NCBI GenBank assembly: GCA_963277665.1
Contig: OY728142.1
Location: 10,678,001 to 10,742,000 of the forward strand
Direction: 5' to 3'
Length of the DNA: 64,000 nucleotides
Source: Viscum album
Taxonomy: Eukaryota > Streptophyta > Magnoliopsida > Santalales > Viscaceae
Shown piece by piece: positions 1 through 12,600 of this stretch. Numbering within the stretch: the stretch's first letter is position 1; each line of letters begins with the position of its first letter. The notes below the pieces were generated by a model. That model saw only the letters and a list, made by a program, of their open reading frames with translations. It was not told the DNA's origin and did not search any database. The position numbers and the translations under genes are program-made.

Positions 1-250
1 TACTGGTCTTTATATCTCACACATTTCTTATGTGCGTCCCTCGGTTATCCCATGCAGTGTTAAGTATAAAGGAATAATATGATCATGTTAAGAAATTTTC
101 AATAAAGATGGTGTATTACCTATTTTAATTTGTTATGTAATGTACCTAATTCCCAAAGAAACTAGTATTATCAATCTTATGGGTTTTATTATGTCTACTT
201 TTATGTAATAAATCCTGAATTAATATGTAATAAAGAGAAGGGTTTTCATA
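1..250 (+). repeat. 3' portion of the 5' LTR of the chromovirus
   Basis: The segment aligns nearly without gaps to 7549-7798; for example, shared words around 24-90 match 7571-7640. It ends GGTTTTCATA where the 3' LTR ends GGTTGTTATA. The latter is close to the inverse of the LTR start TGTAACAACC. The PBS follows directly. The copies have diverged substantially, so the insertion is old. Confidence 0.88.
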
Positions 251-252
251 GT

Positions 253-264
253 TGGTATCAAAGA
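253..264 (+). other. Primer binding site (initiator tRNA-Met type)
   Basis: TGGTATCA followed by AAGA lies 2 bases after the LTR end. Plant gypsy and copia elements commonly start their PBS with TGGTATCAGAGC, complementary to the 3' end of initiator tRNA-Met. The last bases have drifted. Confidence 0.8.
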
Positions 265-829
265 AAATTTTTAGTTATTTTTGCGATTAGGATTAGAAAA
301 CTCTAGAGAAATAATTTGGTATAATATTAAGTATAATAAAACATCCATAAATTTTGGTAAGTATAGAGTAAGTGGTTTATTAAGAAAATAAACATCTATT
401 AAGATACTACAAGTGGATGTAGCTCTGGTATAAATGTACATAAGGGTAAAACTCGAAAACACGGTGTTGATCTAGACTCGACCATGAATTGGTGAATGAC
501 AATGGGCTTTGTTGAAAAAAAAAATGACACTCCTAAGGGATATTATTTGTTAAATTCATAAGTTCATTAAAACCCCATTATTAAGGTTACAAAAATTCTC
601 ATAAGAGTATATGTTAGTAAATAGATCATGGATAACATAGATTGAAGCCTAGAAATTAATAAGTTATGAAATATATTTCATTTATAATTTATAACTTTAA
701 TTTCATTGTATTCCTATTTCTATGTTTAATGGTTTAAAAATACTCATCCGTAATGTTTTCCTTTATTCTAGTCAATATCCAAAATAGGATGAATCGAGTA
801 AACAACCAATGTGAAGGGAAATGTGATGA

Positions 830-1900
830 ATTCCCACATGAGATGCCTAACCTGATGGGAGTAGGAATCAAAAACATTATAATAATACACTCTCAATTGT
901 CACGGGTTAGGAATAGAAACCTGTATTAGGAGGGAACAAAAATCCCTTTAATAAATAACAAGCTACAATTGGGTGCTCTATGTGAAAAAGGACTCTGACA
1001 TTTAATGGAACATCTGATCCCTTAATCGTAGAACAATGGATCAACTCCATTGAGGAGATCTTATCCATCCATTAATGTTCCAAGAAATAGAAAATTCTAA
1101 TGTATTTTTATCATATAGAGGTATAAGTTGATCAGTGGTGGAAATTGAACACGAATATTAATCTTGAGGAAGAGATCAAAGTAATGGGGTGGAAGGAAGT
1201 ATGGAAAAAAAATTTGATAAATATTTTCCTTGAACTATCTAAATTAAAATGGAAAGGGATTTACTTTCCATTATGAAAAAAATGATGAATCTATCAAGTC
1301 GTATGAGGAAAAATTCATAAGACTTTCATGATACGCCTCTATCTTTTTTGTTACCCCAAATAAAAAAGTTGACCTTTTCTTTGGTGGGATAAAACCTAGT
1401 CAATAACAAGCCTTAGAGATCCAAGGCTTTGAAAGCTATAAATAAATTTTTCGATGTTCCCTCAAAATATAAATGGATATCAGTTAATCTCAAGGGTATC
1501 ATAGGGATAAGAAGAGGAAATTAGAGTTTAATTTTGGTGGTCCGATGGAGAAATATAATGGTGTTAATAAATTTCAACATCCTACTTATCAAAAGTGTGC
1601 AATGAAGGAATGTAAAAATTTCCTAAGGGTAATAAGGAAATGTTTTAGGTGTGGGAATAAAGGACACCTTGCTATCAATTTCCGATTAGAGAAATCCACT
1701 AATGTGATGGAGTAAAATAATGTTCCAATCAACCCTCAACACATTGTTCATTATCTCAACTACAAGGAACCAGGACACTTTTCAAACCAATGTACTAATC
1801 CAAGGGTTTTTGGATATGACCAAAAACATCCAAGGAATCAAGGGAGAGCTTATACTATCACAACATCTGAGGTGGATTATAAAAATGAATTGGTGATAGG
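830..1900 (+). pseudogene. gag relic of the chromovirus (capsid core and zinc knuckles)
   Basis: At about 985-1060 one frame reads FNGTSDPLIVEQWINSIEE, which matches the start of the retrotransposon gag core (the '..G..DP..A..W...IE..F' pattern). A CCHC-like knuckle at 1641-1682 reads CFRCGNKGHLAINF, with the last Cys replaced by Phe. A second knuckle-like stretch at about 1755-1797 (NYKEPGHFSNQC) has lost its first Cys residues. Gag would form the virus-like particle and bind RNA. Stops and frameshifts break the frame throughout, and there is no usable start codon. Confidence 0.8.
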
Positions 1901-2240
1901 GACACTATTTATTCATTAAATAATAGTGAATGTTATTTTTTATTATGATTCTATTCATTCCTTCATATCATGAAAGTTTAGTAGAACTATTAAAACACCA
2001 CCACAAAGCATGGAAGTAGAGTTGTCAGTGAAAATAAAAAATTGGGAAATTATTTAATCTCAAGTATATAACTCATACCCTATCAAAATTTATGGGTTTA
2101 ACTTCCCAGTGAACCTTGTGATGTTTCCTTTAGTATAATTTTTTGAAATTATAGGTATGGATTATATTTCCCTATATAGATCCAACATAAATTTCTACGG
2201 GAATGAAATCACTCTCTCTATTTCAAATCGTCCTCCGATT
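1870..2240 (+). pseudogene. Aspartic protease relic
   Basis: The region lies between the gag knuckles and RT. One frame gives YYDSIHSFIS, a damaged form of the retropepsin active-site motif (D-S/T-G..HSFI), with the Gly and neighbouring residue lost. About 160 bases later EIIGMDYISLYRSNINF matches the conserved 'ILGMDWL...A.I.C' segment at the end of gypsy proteases. The enzyme would have cut the polyprotein; here it is inactive. Position and the two motifs make the call firm. Confidence 0.75.
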
Positions 2241-2329
2241 CTATAAAAATGAAAGGATATGGATGAATATTCTTTAGTGCTAACATCTCAAGTATGGATA
2301 TTATTTCCCAAAGAGAAATTATATTTATC

Positions 2330-2970
2330 TCAAATTATTTAGTCTAAGGAAATGATCATCCTTGAAGACATTCCCATTGTTAGGTAATATGATGAAGTGT
2401 TTCCCAAATAATTTTACGGTCTTCCTCATATCCTAGAGGTTTAATTTTCAATTGATCTTATACCTAGGGTGTTACCTTTATCCAAGAATATATATAGTAT
2501 GGTTGTTATAGAACTTGAGGATCTGAAGAAATAACTATACGAGAATATGGATAAATGGTTAATATTCCCAAGTGCTTCACCATGGGTTGCACCATTCCTC
2601 TTCATCAAGAAGAAGGGTGGGTAAATGAACCTTTTCATTGATTATCATGAGCTCAAAAAAATCATGATAAAGAAAAAGTATCCTCTTCCATAGATTTATG
2701 ACTTGTTTAATCATCTATGTGGATCAAAATACTTCTCCAAGGGGTTTTTTTTGTTATGCTATTACCAAGGTAAGGTGAAGAATAAGGATATCCCCAAGAT
2801 TGATTTTTGTACAATGTATGGGCACTATGAGATTATAGTAATGTCATTCAGACTCACTAATTCTCCATAAATCTTCATAGAATTAATTAATAGAGTATTT
2901 ATAGATTACCTCAAAAGAAATTGGTAGTCTTTATAGATGATATTCTAATATACTCCAAAAGAAATAAGGA
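2330..2970 (+). pseudogene. Reverse transcriptase relic (gypsy)
   Basis: At about 2550-2640 the frame reads FPSASPWVAPFLFIKKKGG, the gypsy RT fingers motif. It is followed by FIDYHELKK and a YPLP-type segment near 2680. The catalytic motif is VFIDDILIYS at about 2927-2956, with both Asp residues still encoded. Several in-frame stops, for example after KKGG and NSP, show decay. The domain would copy element RNA into DNA. RNase H follows directly, as expected. Confidence 0.88.
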
Positions 2971-3229
2971 GCATAAAGATTATTTGAGAATTGTTCTAAA
3001 GACCTTGTGAAAGGAGAAGATTTATGCCATGTAAAGAAAATGTGAGTTATTTTTGAAGGAATTATCATTAATGGAGAATATTATCACAAGTAATGGTATA
3101 TAAATGGGCCTTTAAAAGACAAAATAAATTGGAGATGGTCGAGGCCAACATCTATGACAAATATCCATTGTTTGATTGGATTAGTTGGGTACTATTTTCA
3201 ATTTGTGAGGAATTTCTCATGATTTTCAA

Positions 3230-3730
3230 ACCCTCTAACCAAGATAACTTAGAAGGGAGTTGATTTTTTTTTTGGAATGATGAATGTGAATAGAGATTTA
3301 TGAAGTTTAAAAAGAGGATTATCATTGAACCTATACTCACACTACCTACAAGTGGAGAACTTTTCATTGTATTCAATGATTCTTCGAAGAAGGTATCAGG
3401 ATATGTTTTAATGTAGAATAACAAAGTTATATCCTATACTTTAAGGAAATTAAAAGTTCATAAATAGAACTACCCAACACATGACCTAGAGTTGGTTGCA
3501 GTGATATTCATGATAAAAATATGGTGTAATTATCCCTTTTGGGATAAGTTTGAAATATATATAGATCTCAAGAGTCTCAAGTATATATTCACAAATAATG
3601 GCATGAATATGCACCAGTGATGATGGTTAGAGATGATCAAGGACTATGACTGCTCAATAAACTACCATCTTAGAAAAAGTTAATAAAGTGTAAGATGCTC
3701 TAAGTAGAAAGGATCTAGAAATTTTATCAT
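3230..3730 (+). pseudogene. RNase H relic (gypsy)
   Basis: The frame around 3363-3415 reads FIVFNDSSKKVSGYVLM, corresponding to the start of gypsy RNase H (normally '..TDAS..G.G.VL.Q'), with the first catalytic Asp changed to Asn-Asp context. Further on there is VISYTLRKLKVHK, THDLELVAVIF and IYIDLKSLKYIF (the 'FTDHKSL.Y.F' block). Premature stops are frequent. The domain would remove the RNA template after reverse transcription. Confidence 0.82.
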
Positions 3731-3859
3731 TGATGATAATTAAAAAGGATATGATCTTCTTAGACTTAAAAATAATGGACATGGTAATCTTAAAGGAAGG
3801 AATATCATCAATACTTTCAAATATTATTGGTTAAACGTACCTTCTAGAAAAAATAAAGG

Positions 3860-5250
3860 ATTCTCAAAGATATATTATGGGAATTCATAAAACAATTTTG
3901 CAAGATATAAGAAAATGAAAATCCTTATATTTAAATGGTAATAAAGGATTTGTGAGATTTGGTTCATGAATATGTGTACCATCAAATACTGACTTAATGA
4001 AGGAGTTGTTGGATGATGTTTATAGCTCAACCTTCTCCATCCATCCATGTAGTATAAAGATGTATTGAGATATCTGAGAGAACTATTGGTGGGACAATAT
4101 GAAGAAGGGGATCGCAGAATATACATCAAGATTTCTTGTATATCAGCAATTGAAATTTGAATGAAAAAAAATCAAGGGGATGATGCAACCATTACCTATA
4201 CATATATGTAAATGGGAAAAACATCATGGACTTTGTCACTGGTCATCCAAATATGTTAAGAGGAAATAAATATATATGGGATGTAGTAGATTGTCTTACA
4301 ATGACTGCACACTTCATTGCAATATAAGAGTAATTCTCACTCGATCAACTTTCAAGGATATACATTAGAGAAGTGGTGAGGATGCATGGAACACAACTGT
4401 CGAATATATCTAATCGAGATCCAATATTTACCTCAATGTTCTAGAAGAGTCTCCAACATGTTCAAAATATTGAGTTGAACTTCAGTATGGATTATCACCC
4501 TCAAATTGATGTCCAATCTGATCATAATATCCATACACTCAAGGACCTGTTGAGAGTATGCTCAATTGACTTCAAATGAGGATGGGATCAACATATTCCT
4601 CTAGTACATTTCTCATAAAATAAAATTTTCCACACAAGAATCCAAATGGATCCATATGAAGCCCTTTATGGTAATAGGTGTAGGACACCTAAATACTAGG
4701 ATGAAGTTGGGGAACACAAACTGCTAGGTCCTAAAATGGTCAAGGAAATGGTGGAAAATGTTGATAACATTCTGATTCACATCAAGGATACTCAAAGTAA
4801 AAAAAAGAGATATGATGATAATAATCAATGAGACCTAGATTTTGAGGTTGGAGACATGGTATTCCTCCATATATCTTCATGGAAGAAATTCATGATATTT
4901 TGGAAGAAGGGAAATCTCAGTCCAAGATACATCAGTCCCTTTGAGATCCTTGATCACATTGGAGTGATGGCCTATCGACTAAAACTCCCACCTAACCTAT
5001 ATCAAGAACATTATGTATTCCATGTGTCCCTCTTGAGGAATTACATATAAAAACCCTCACATGTACTCAATCCAGAGTTGGTACTATTAGTGAATGGCCT
5101 TTCATATTAGGAGAATTTGGTGAAGATCTTAGATCGTAGAGACAAAGTTCTACAAAATAAGACGATTCACCTGGTCAAAGTGTTGTGGATAAACAAAAAG
5201 TTTTAAGAAGCGACATGGGAACTAGAGAAGGTGATGAGATAAAATTAAAC
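3860..5250 (+). pseudogene. Integrase relic with GPF module and chromodomain-like tail
   Basis: The catalytic core is visible as DFVTGHPNML and VVDCLTMTAHFIAI (about 4230-4330), then NRDPIFTSMF (about 4410-4440). YHPQIDVQSD (about 4490-4520) has Asp where the catalytic Glu of the D,D-35-E triad is expected. A 195-base open stretch at 4856-5050 covers the GPF-type module (SPRYISPFEILDHIGVMAYR) and ends FHVSLLRNYI. About 5100-5250 encodes the ILDRR..NKTIHLVKVLW..ATWELE segment typical of chromovirus chromodomain tails. The tail is thought to guide integration to heterochromatin. Stops interrupt most of the domain. Confidence 0.88.
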
Positions 5251-5296
5251 TCATCTGTTTTAGTGTGTGGAATGAAAATTTTTAGGGTGAAATTTC

Positions 5297-5311
5297 TAAA
5301 TGGGGGAATAT
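5297..5311 (+). other. Polypurine tract
   Basis: AAATGGGGGAATAT immediately precedes the LTR start TGTAACAACC. Plus-strand DNA synthesis starts at such tracts. Confidence 0.75.
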
Positions 5312-7798
5312 TGTAACAACCTGAACTTTTATAAATAAAATTCCCCATATGATTTAATTAAATGTCTTAATATATTTTATAGTTATAGAAAACACATGAA
5401 CTTATTTGGTTTTATTATATACTATCATATTTAAAACACTATTAATCTCTTCATTTTTGATAATATATCCATTGAACAATAATATTATGATTAATATAAA
5501 TATAGTGTTTTGAAAAATCTAATTGACATAGACAAAGGAAGTAATGGCCTAAACCAGTAGGATCTTGCCCTATGAATCCCATTTATTAAAGATTATGAGG
5601 GATATATAATACCTATAATTTTCCCTTGATCAATCCAAAGTTGAGATCTAACAATTAAATCATGAGAAAAAACCCTTTATGGGAGAAGTTCAAGCTCATC
5701 GAGATCATGGCCCAAACCATGTACGCTGAACCACCCCATGAAAATATCATTGTCACCCCTTAACCTTAGGCTTTTTTCTGGTGTATTAAAGGGATATGTA
5801 TAAATACAATAATAATATGAAAATATATATTTTATATTCAATATAATAATGTCTATATTTACTTATTATCATTACTTTATAAATGATTTTAATATTTATA
5901 TAATAAAACACAAATTGTATTTTTAATTAGTATCCAATTTCAATTAAGATGGTTATTTTGAGTAATTAATGGATATTTTAAATAAATAATATTTTAATAA
6001 AATATCATTATTAAATATTTTTTATTAAATACAAATTATCATATAATTTTTATGTAGACAAATGTACTTTTTATAAGGGTTCAAATTTTATTTTTGTCAA
6101 AAAAGCCCAGAATCTATCTATAAATGTAAATTATTATTTTAAAAGTAAAAATAAACATATTTAGAAAATTATTTTTATAAAATAAATATAATTTTTGGAT
6201 TCAAAATGTTGAAATTATCTAATTGTGAATTTCACATAATTTTCTGAGATAGTTGAATTTTCAGGTAAAAATTAAATACCGTATAAATATACGGTGTGTA
6301 TTATGACATCATAATGAACCAAAAGTGGTGTAATGGATTATATAAAGGGTAATACAGGACCAAATATATGTTTTACATTTAAAATAATTTTATTTTAAGT
6401 TTATTATATTACTTTTATAAAGCCTTTATGAATCCTCCAAAACCTATAATATATTTTAAGGTTTTAAAATCATTTCTTTAAGAGTATGAATCACTTTCAT
6501 ATCAGAAAGGGTATTATTTTAATAATTTAGGACCTTTTACATATAAAATAATTAAAACCATCCATATTTGTTTTAAATCATGGGAAAATCATGGGAATTT
6601 TTGTGGTTTTGGTTATTTTATTATATAGAGTCAAAAACCTAAGTTTGGTTAATAATAAAGAACTCCCCTCTCATTTCCTAGATAAAACTACCCAAAATCC
6701 TATTTATCTTCACCCAAAATCCTTAGATAATGTCATTAATATACCCTCACCTATCTATAATCATTCCAAGGTTCCCTTAATCTCTCGAGAATCACCTCCT
6801 AATCATTTGCAGTCACACTCTCAAGGTAAGAGTTGTTTTCTTTCTCCTCTTTATAGTCATTATATTATGCCCTTTTTTCTCCAATTACTAATGTTGGGAT
6901 ATGTTATTATATATACCCATTACTTAAACTATTATTCCTAAATTAATAGAGTCCCCTTCCACTCTCATTAAGACCTTCCATGAACATTTATATGCCCCTG
7001 TTATGATGCTAAAATTTCACTACGATTTTTCATGCCAAACAAATGTGTAGTGAATACCCATACCCAATTACTATAAAGGGTGTCCACCTTTATGAATTTA
7101 TAATTATTTAATTGGGGAATTACATGTATATATTCCAAACTCCTTAATCATTTAATAAGTGATGAAAATGATTCTATGTTTTATGATCTATATGGAACAC
7201 TTAAGCAGAGAATTAAATGAAGGTGACTAGTGAGCCCAAAATTATATAGCACTCCAATGCATTGGGTAATGGTTTAGTCTATAAATATATCATGCAATGG
7301 ATTATGGAGTGAACCTAATCCATCATGAAAATTTTTCCATCATGATATCTTTGAAGTTATCCTTGACCTATGTTTATGATGCAATGTTTTAAGTTGTCGT
7401 CACATTTCCCTTGTTTCCTTTATGATGATCATTCTATATCGTGCCTCATTGTTCATGTTTATGATTCTAACCCCATTTTGTATCTCATTGATATGCCTAT
7501 TTTCTAAAATGTATTAATTTCTTCATTTTATGTCATTTTTATTCCCTTACTATAATTTATAGTTCTCCCCTTTCTTATATATGTCCTTAGGTTATATCAT
7601 ACAGTGTTAAGTATGAAGGAATAATATAATCATGTTAAGTAAGTCATAAATAAAGATGATATATTCCATGTTTTAAGTTGTTATGTAATTTACCTAATTC
7701 TCAAATACACTAGGATTCTCAATCTTCTAGGTTTTATTATATATACTCTTATTTAATAAACCATGAATTAATATGAAATTAATAGAAGGGTTGTTATA
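5312..7798 (+). repeat. Complete 3' LTR of the chromovirus (about 2.49 kb)
   Basis: It starts TGTAACAACC just after the PPT and ends GGTTGTTATA, giving near-perfect short terminal inverted repeats with TG...TA (from CA). Its last 250 bases match the 5' LTR remnant at the window start. It is AT-rich, with no gene. An open stretch of 116 codons at 6591-6941 lies inside the LTR and shows no recognisable domain, so I treat it as chance. The 5 bp duplication cannot be checked because the other element end is outside the window. Confidence 0.85.
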
Positions 7799-8520
7799 TA
7801 TGTGTCATAGACCACCTACCATGAGGCTATAACACTCTCCTCAACCAGTATAATCCTTCAGTCTAGCCTAGATCATAAGAAATCTGAAGAACATATCAAC
7901 ACCCTAAAAATAGGTCATATTATCCTACATCAAAAGAAAATCATTGAGGATAATACAAATGAAGAACGGATCAATATGAATAGAGTACGTACCAATGTGC
8001 ATAAAACAAGACAAACAAGGATTGAATCAGACTTTAGATGAAGGAATGTGATCAAAAACTATCAAAAGGGGCTTGAGATCTTATTATCAGATAAAGTAGG
8101 TAGTTCCCTAGTGATGGAAATGAAAATGGGAGATAGGGGTAAGTTTAATAAAAATTTAATGGAATTTTGGTAATTTTTACCAAGAATTTTAGGGGCACAT
8201 GGTTGTCCAAAATTTGTGATAATCGTACATGGATCACTACTTAAAGAGGGTACCCACATAGTTATGTCATATGATTAGAGAAACTATGATCTAACCATGA
8301 AAAACACATCTAATGCATTTTTTCTAAGATACTCACATGGTCATGTGGTCCTAGGCACACAGTTAAGGAAAATCATGCACCATTATTTCTCCTATGTCCA
8401 TCCTTGCACGGTTAGGGGAAACCATGCAGCCTTCCCCGCACGGTTTCTCCTAACTATGCGGTCAGTATATTTTTTTCCAAAAATTTAGGATCCATGACCC
8501 AAAAAATCCCCAAACACCCC
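7799..8520. other. Unassigned spacer between two LTRs
   Basis: No confident gene is present. A short GC-richer patch at about 8405-8460 contains two copies of GCACGGTT-like words flanking CCATGCAGCC, possibly a small inverted repeat. The reading at 7830-8040 is polar and Lys/Glu/Asn-rich and could be a gag fragment, but I see no motif. Confidence 0.4.
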
Positions 8521-9665
8521 TGTAACACTCTTGAACTCATTAGGAATCCATATTGGGTTCAAAATAAAGGATTAGACTAAAATTAAAAGGATCCATACTT
8601 TAGATAAAAACCAAGTTCTTACAACCTCGCCGCCCCACGCAGCATCATCACATCCAACAAATTACAATGTGCTTTCCAAGAAAAAATAAAACTTGAAGTT
8701 ATATCATCCTCCTATAACTAGTCTTCTGTTACTGGATATGAAATGGATCCATCATACTTATACATACTATTAAACTAAAACTCTCATAGTGTCCTCCTCT
8801 ACATGTCACTGTCATCAACCTCTACACTATGATGAATTGTTGAAACATCCTGCTAAACATATTTGGTTAGAACCTGATGAGGATATTGACCTAGAGACAT
8901 ACCAATAATAATAACAGGTAGTTAAAATCCTAAACCAGAAATAATATTTAAAATTAATTATTTTATTATCTTTTTAAGTTTTTAACCTATCCTAAGGTCT
9001 ACCTATTTCAAGCACAGAAGTAGAGAAGAATGATGCATGATAATTTCCTAGGTCTCTAACCCTTAACCAATATAGCTTCATTTAATAGGATAATTAAACT
9101 TAAAGGTTTTTTCATAAAATCATAGGGGGATAAATACCTATGTCTCATCCAGTCTCATGTGTTTACATCACTTACTAATCTTAGCTGACATCATTTCCCC
9201 ACAAACCCATGCAATCCTAACTTGTGCCTAACTCAAAACCCCATCATATACCTCAACCTGAGACATTGACACCACTCTTTCATGGCCACATCCCTTCAAA
9301 GGGTACCCCTCCTAGGTTGGAAATGAGATAAGGGAGATAGTGACTACTCGAGTCCCACCTCCAGTAGGCCCTAGGTTGGCAACTGGCACCAAGGGTATAA
9401 TAAACATACAAATGGGAGGCATTGCCCTCTTAGAGAATATGCAGATGAGAGAGATAAGATAGATAAACCAATCAAAACCTGATAAAATATATAAAATAAT
9501 CTCAAGTGCATGAATTAAATTTCATATAGTACTCATGCAACTAAAAGGAAAACTATAAATAGAAAATAGTAAAGATGGAAGTGACCACAAATCCCAAACA
9601 TATCCTGTAAAACTGTGAGCTAGTAATATTCATCCCAATATCTAACCTTCTCCTACTAAACTGAA

Positions 9666-9697
<32 letters not shown>

Positions 9698-12600
9698 TCA
9701 TGGTGTGAGAATAATAGTATACTCAATAGAATCATCCTCAGAGCCTCTTGTGCAGAAGATAAAGAAAGAATAAAAAATACCAGGGAATAACAAGTGAAAC
9801 TAACTCGCCACTTAAATAGGTATAATAAGTTCTCATCCTCACCATGTTTATCTCTCACCAAGTATCTCATAATAGGAATCATGAATTATAATAATAAATC
9901 AATAATGATACCTCACTACCACTTCCCCATTAGTTTCTCACTCTTCCTCAATGTCGCATGTCCTAATCCATCTCTCAAAAAAAGTAAGTTAGCCCGCAGA
10001 CACCTAGGATAAGTATCCCAACATGCACCTCATGTATCACATCATCACATCATCCCATATCACAACACAATATAGTAATTGATTAGTTTCTGAGATCCAT
10101 CATATCTCGTATGATGTGTATCATACATCAGGTACTATACCTCAAGCCATAACAACCCATACACTGAGTAACGTGCCTTAATCCATCATATTCCACACAT
10201 TCCATAACTATAATAATACTTTAGATACTATATTTGGAGATACATGTCTATTAAATAACCATAATCCATTAAGTCCCTCTACACTAGTATATGGGAAAAT
10301 AACCATTGTGCACTCTGTCATGACCCCCTCCCCCTAAAGAGCACCCCTTATGGTCCAGTAATGAGAGAAGGGAGATGGTGACTGATCGAGTCCCACCTCC
10401 AGTAGACCTCGGGTTAGCAACTATCACCAAGGTTATAATAAACATATAAATTGGAGTAATTTACATCTAAGAGAAGATACAAAAGGGTGGTATAAGATGA
10501 ATATTCCAATCAACACATGATCAAAAATATAAAACAATCTCAAGTGCATGCATGCAATGTCATATAGTACTAAAAAAACTTTAAAAAAAATTACAACTAG
10601 CAAAATGTAAATACAACAGTGACCAAAAATCCCAAAAAACTCCCACAAAACTATGATCTAGTAATATCCAGCCTAATCATCAACCTAGTCCTACTGACTT
10701 GAAAAAATGTTTATATATATACATGGGTTGAGAATAACATTATACCCTCCTTAGATTCCCTCATGATAAATATAAAGAAAGCATACTAAAGCCTGGTGAA
10801 CAGTAAGTGAAAATAACTCATCACTTAAACAGGTATACTAAGTTCCCAGTCTCATCATGGATATCTCTCTACAAGTGTCACATACACGGAATCATGTATT
10901 ATAATGATAAATCAATAAGGTTACCCCACACCTGCTTCCCCACTGGTATTTCACTCTGTCCCAATGTCGTATGTCCTGAGTCGTCTCTCTCTAAAAGTAA
11001 GTCATCTCATAGACACCTAGATTAAGTATCACAACATGCACCTCATGTATCACATCATCACATAATCTTATATCACATCTCTATATAGTAGGTGATTATT
11101 TCTTGAGATCCACCATAGATATTATGACGTGTATTGTACATTAGATATTATACCTCAAATCATCATAGATTATACACCGATTAAGGTATCTCGATCCATC
11201 ACACCCCATACACATAATTCCTATTATAATCCTTCGGATACAATATCTATAGATACTTGTGTGTAAAATACACACAATACATTATATACCTCTACATAAA
11301 TATATATTAAAGTAAAAATCATGCATACCAGCACATTAATATACTAAGGGAAGTGAGAAGGGCAAGATGGGATAGTTAGCCATCCATCCTCTCATCAATA
11401 TGTTGGGGAAAAACCCTCCTAGATTCCACTAGGTGTCAGTTTCCCAAACTGGAATGTGTGAGGTAGCATATGAAATCACCTAAAATATAGGATATAATAT
11501 ATCTTACATTCACACTATGGGTATAACCTAGTCCTAATATCAATTACAGCTAACACCTCTCAGACACCGGGCTTCCACTACTGGGGACTAGATATCCTAT
11601 AAGCACATAACCATTTATAGATCTAAATTAAATTACTTCCTTCCTTTTTATAGTTATACTTTCATTAATTAAATCATTATGTATTAATTAAACATTAATA
11701 TTATTCCAAATTTCATTACATTAATCATCAAAGTGAAGTCCATTCCCTCCAGGCATATTCCAAACTGATTCAATGGTTTCTCAAGATCTTCTCCTTTTCA
11801 TTCCATCAAAAACCAACCCCATGGGTTAAATATTTATTAAAAATTATTAACCATTCCATATTTATATTTAATCTAGGAAAACCATCCTGAGCTACCACTA
11901 AGAGAAATGAAACCAAGCACATCTAGATACCTTGAGCAGTGGCGAAAGGAATGCAGATAAACAAGAAACCCATCCATCATCCATTAAACATATTAATATC
12001 GAGAAAGTGTCTAGCTTTATCCTATAAATGGGTAAGACTAGATTAAACACATTCATCATCAATAATTCCATCTCTTACACCCTCATGTATATCCTAATGC
12101 ATCTCACCATCATGGGTGTCAACTACTGCAACATTATCTGGGCCTTCCCAACCACGTCTCATCAGCCATCCCAGGATCATCCATCCTAGACTCATATCAC
12201 ACAAAAATATAATATCCATAGTACATAACAAGGTATAAATAAAACAAGAATATTTAACAAGGAAAACAACGCATTCATCCTTCACATGCAAATGGGATCT
12301 CACGGCCCCGAACACAAGGAATCTAGCCTTCTCAAGAAAATCATAACTCTCAGCCCCAATAATTATCTTTATTAAAAACTTAATTTTTATTTCATATTGA
12401 ATTAAATGATTAATTATTAATACATTCCATCTATGGTCAACCTAATTCATCATCTATAATAAGCTATCAAAATTTTTAAACAATCTCTTTAGAAAAAAAT
12501 AGGTTTCAAAAAACATACAAGAGAACTCTTGTCATTTAATATGCCTTTTTATTATTATTATCAACAAGAATTAACATGATTCAAATTATTTATCAATTCC

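Larger units (their letters stand above)
1..7798 (+). mobile_element. Ty3/gypsy chromovirus (Tekay/Del-like), decayed, 5' end outside window
   Basis: The order 5' LTR end, PBS, gag, PR, RT, RNase H, IN with a chromodomain-like tail, PPT and 3' LTR is all on the plus strand. Bases 1-250 match 7549-7798, which identifies the LTR pair. The order of domains (IN last), a GPF-type module after the integrase core and a post-integrase segment of the type 'ILDRR..VLQNKTI..VKVLW' are typical of Tekay/Del chromoviruses. All frames contain many stops and frameshifts, so the element cannot move by itself. The 3' LTR is about 2.49 kb, so the missing part of the 5' LTR should lie about 2.2 kb to the left of this window. 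The lineage is inferred from remembered family motifs; the element class is certain. Confidence 0.9.

Noticed and set aside
6591..6941. 116-codon open frame beginning MGIFVVLVILLY, possibly a membrane peptide
   Set aside because: It lies within the 3' LTR of a decayed element, with no homologous protein recognised and no partner in the 5' LTR remnant.
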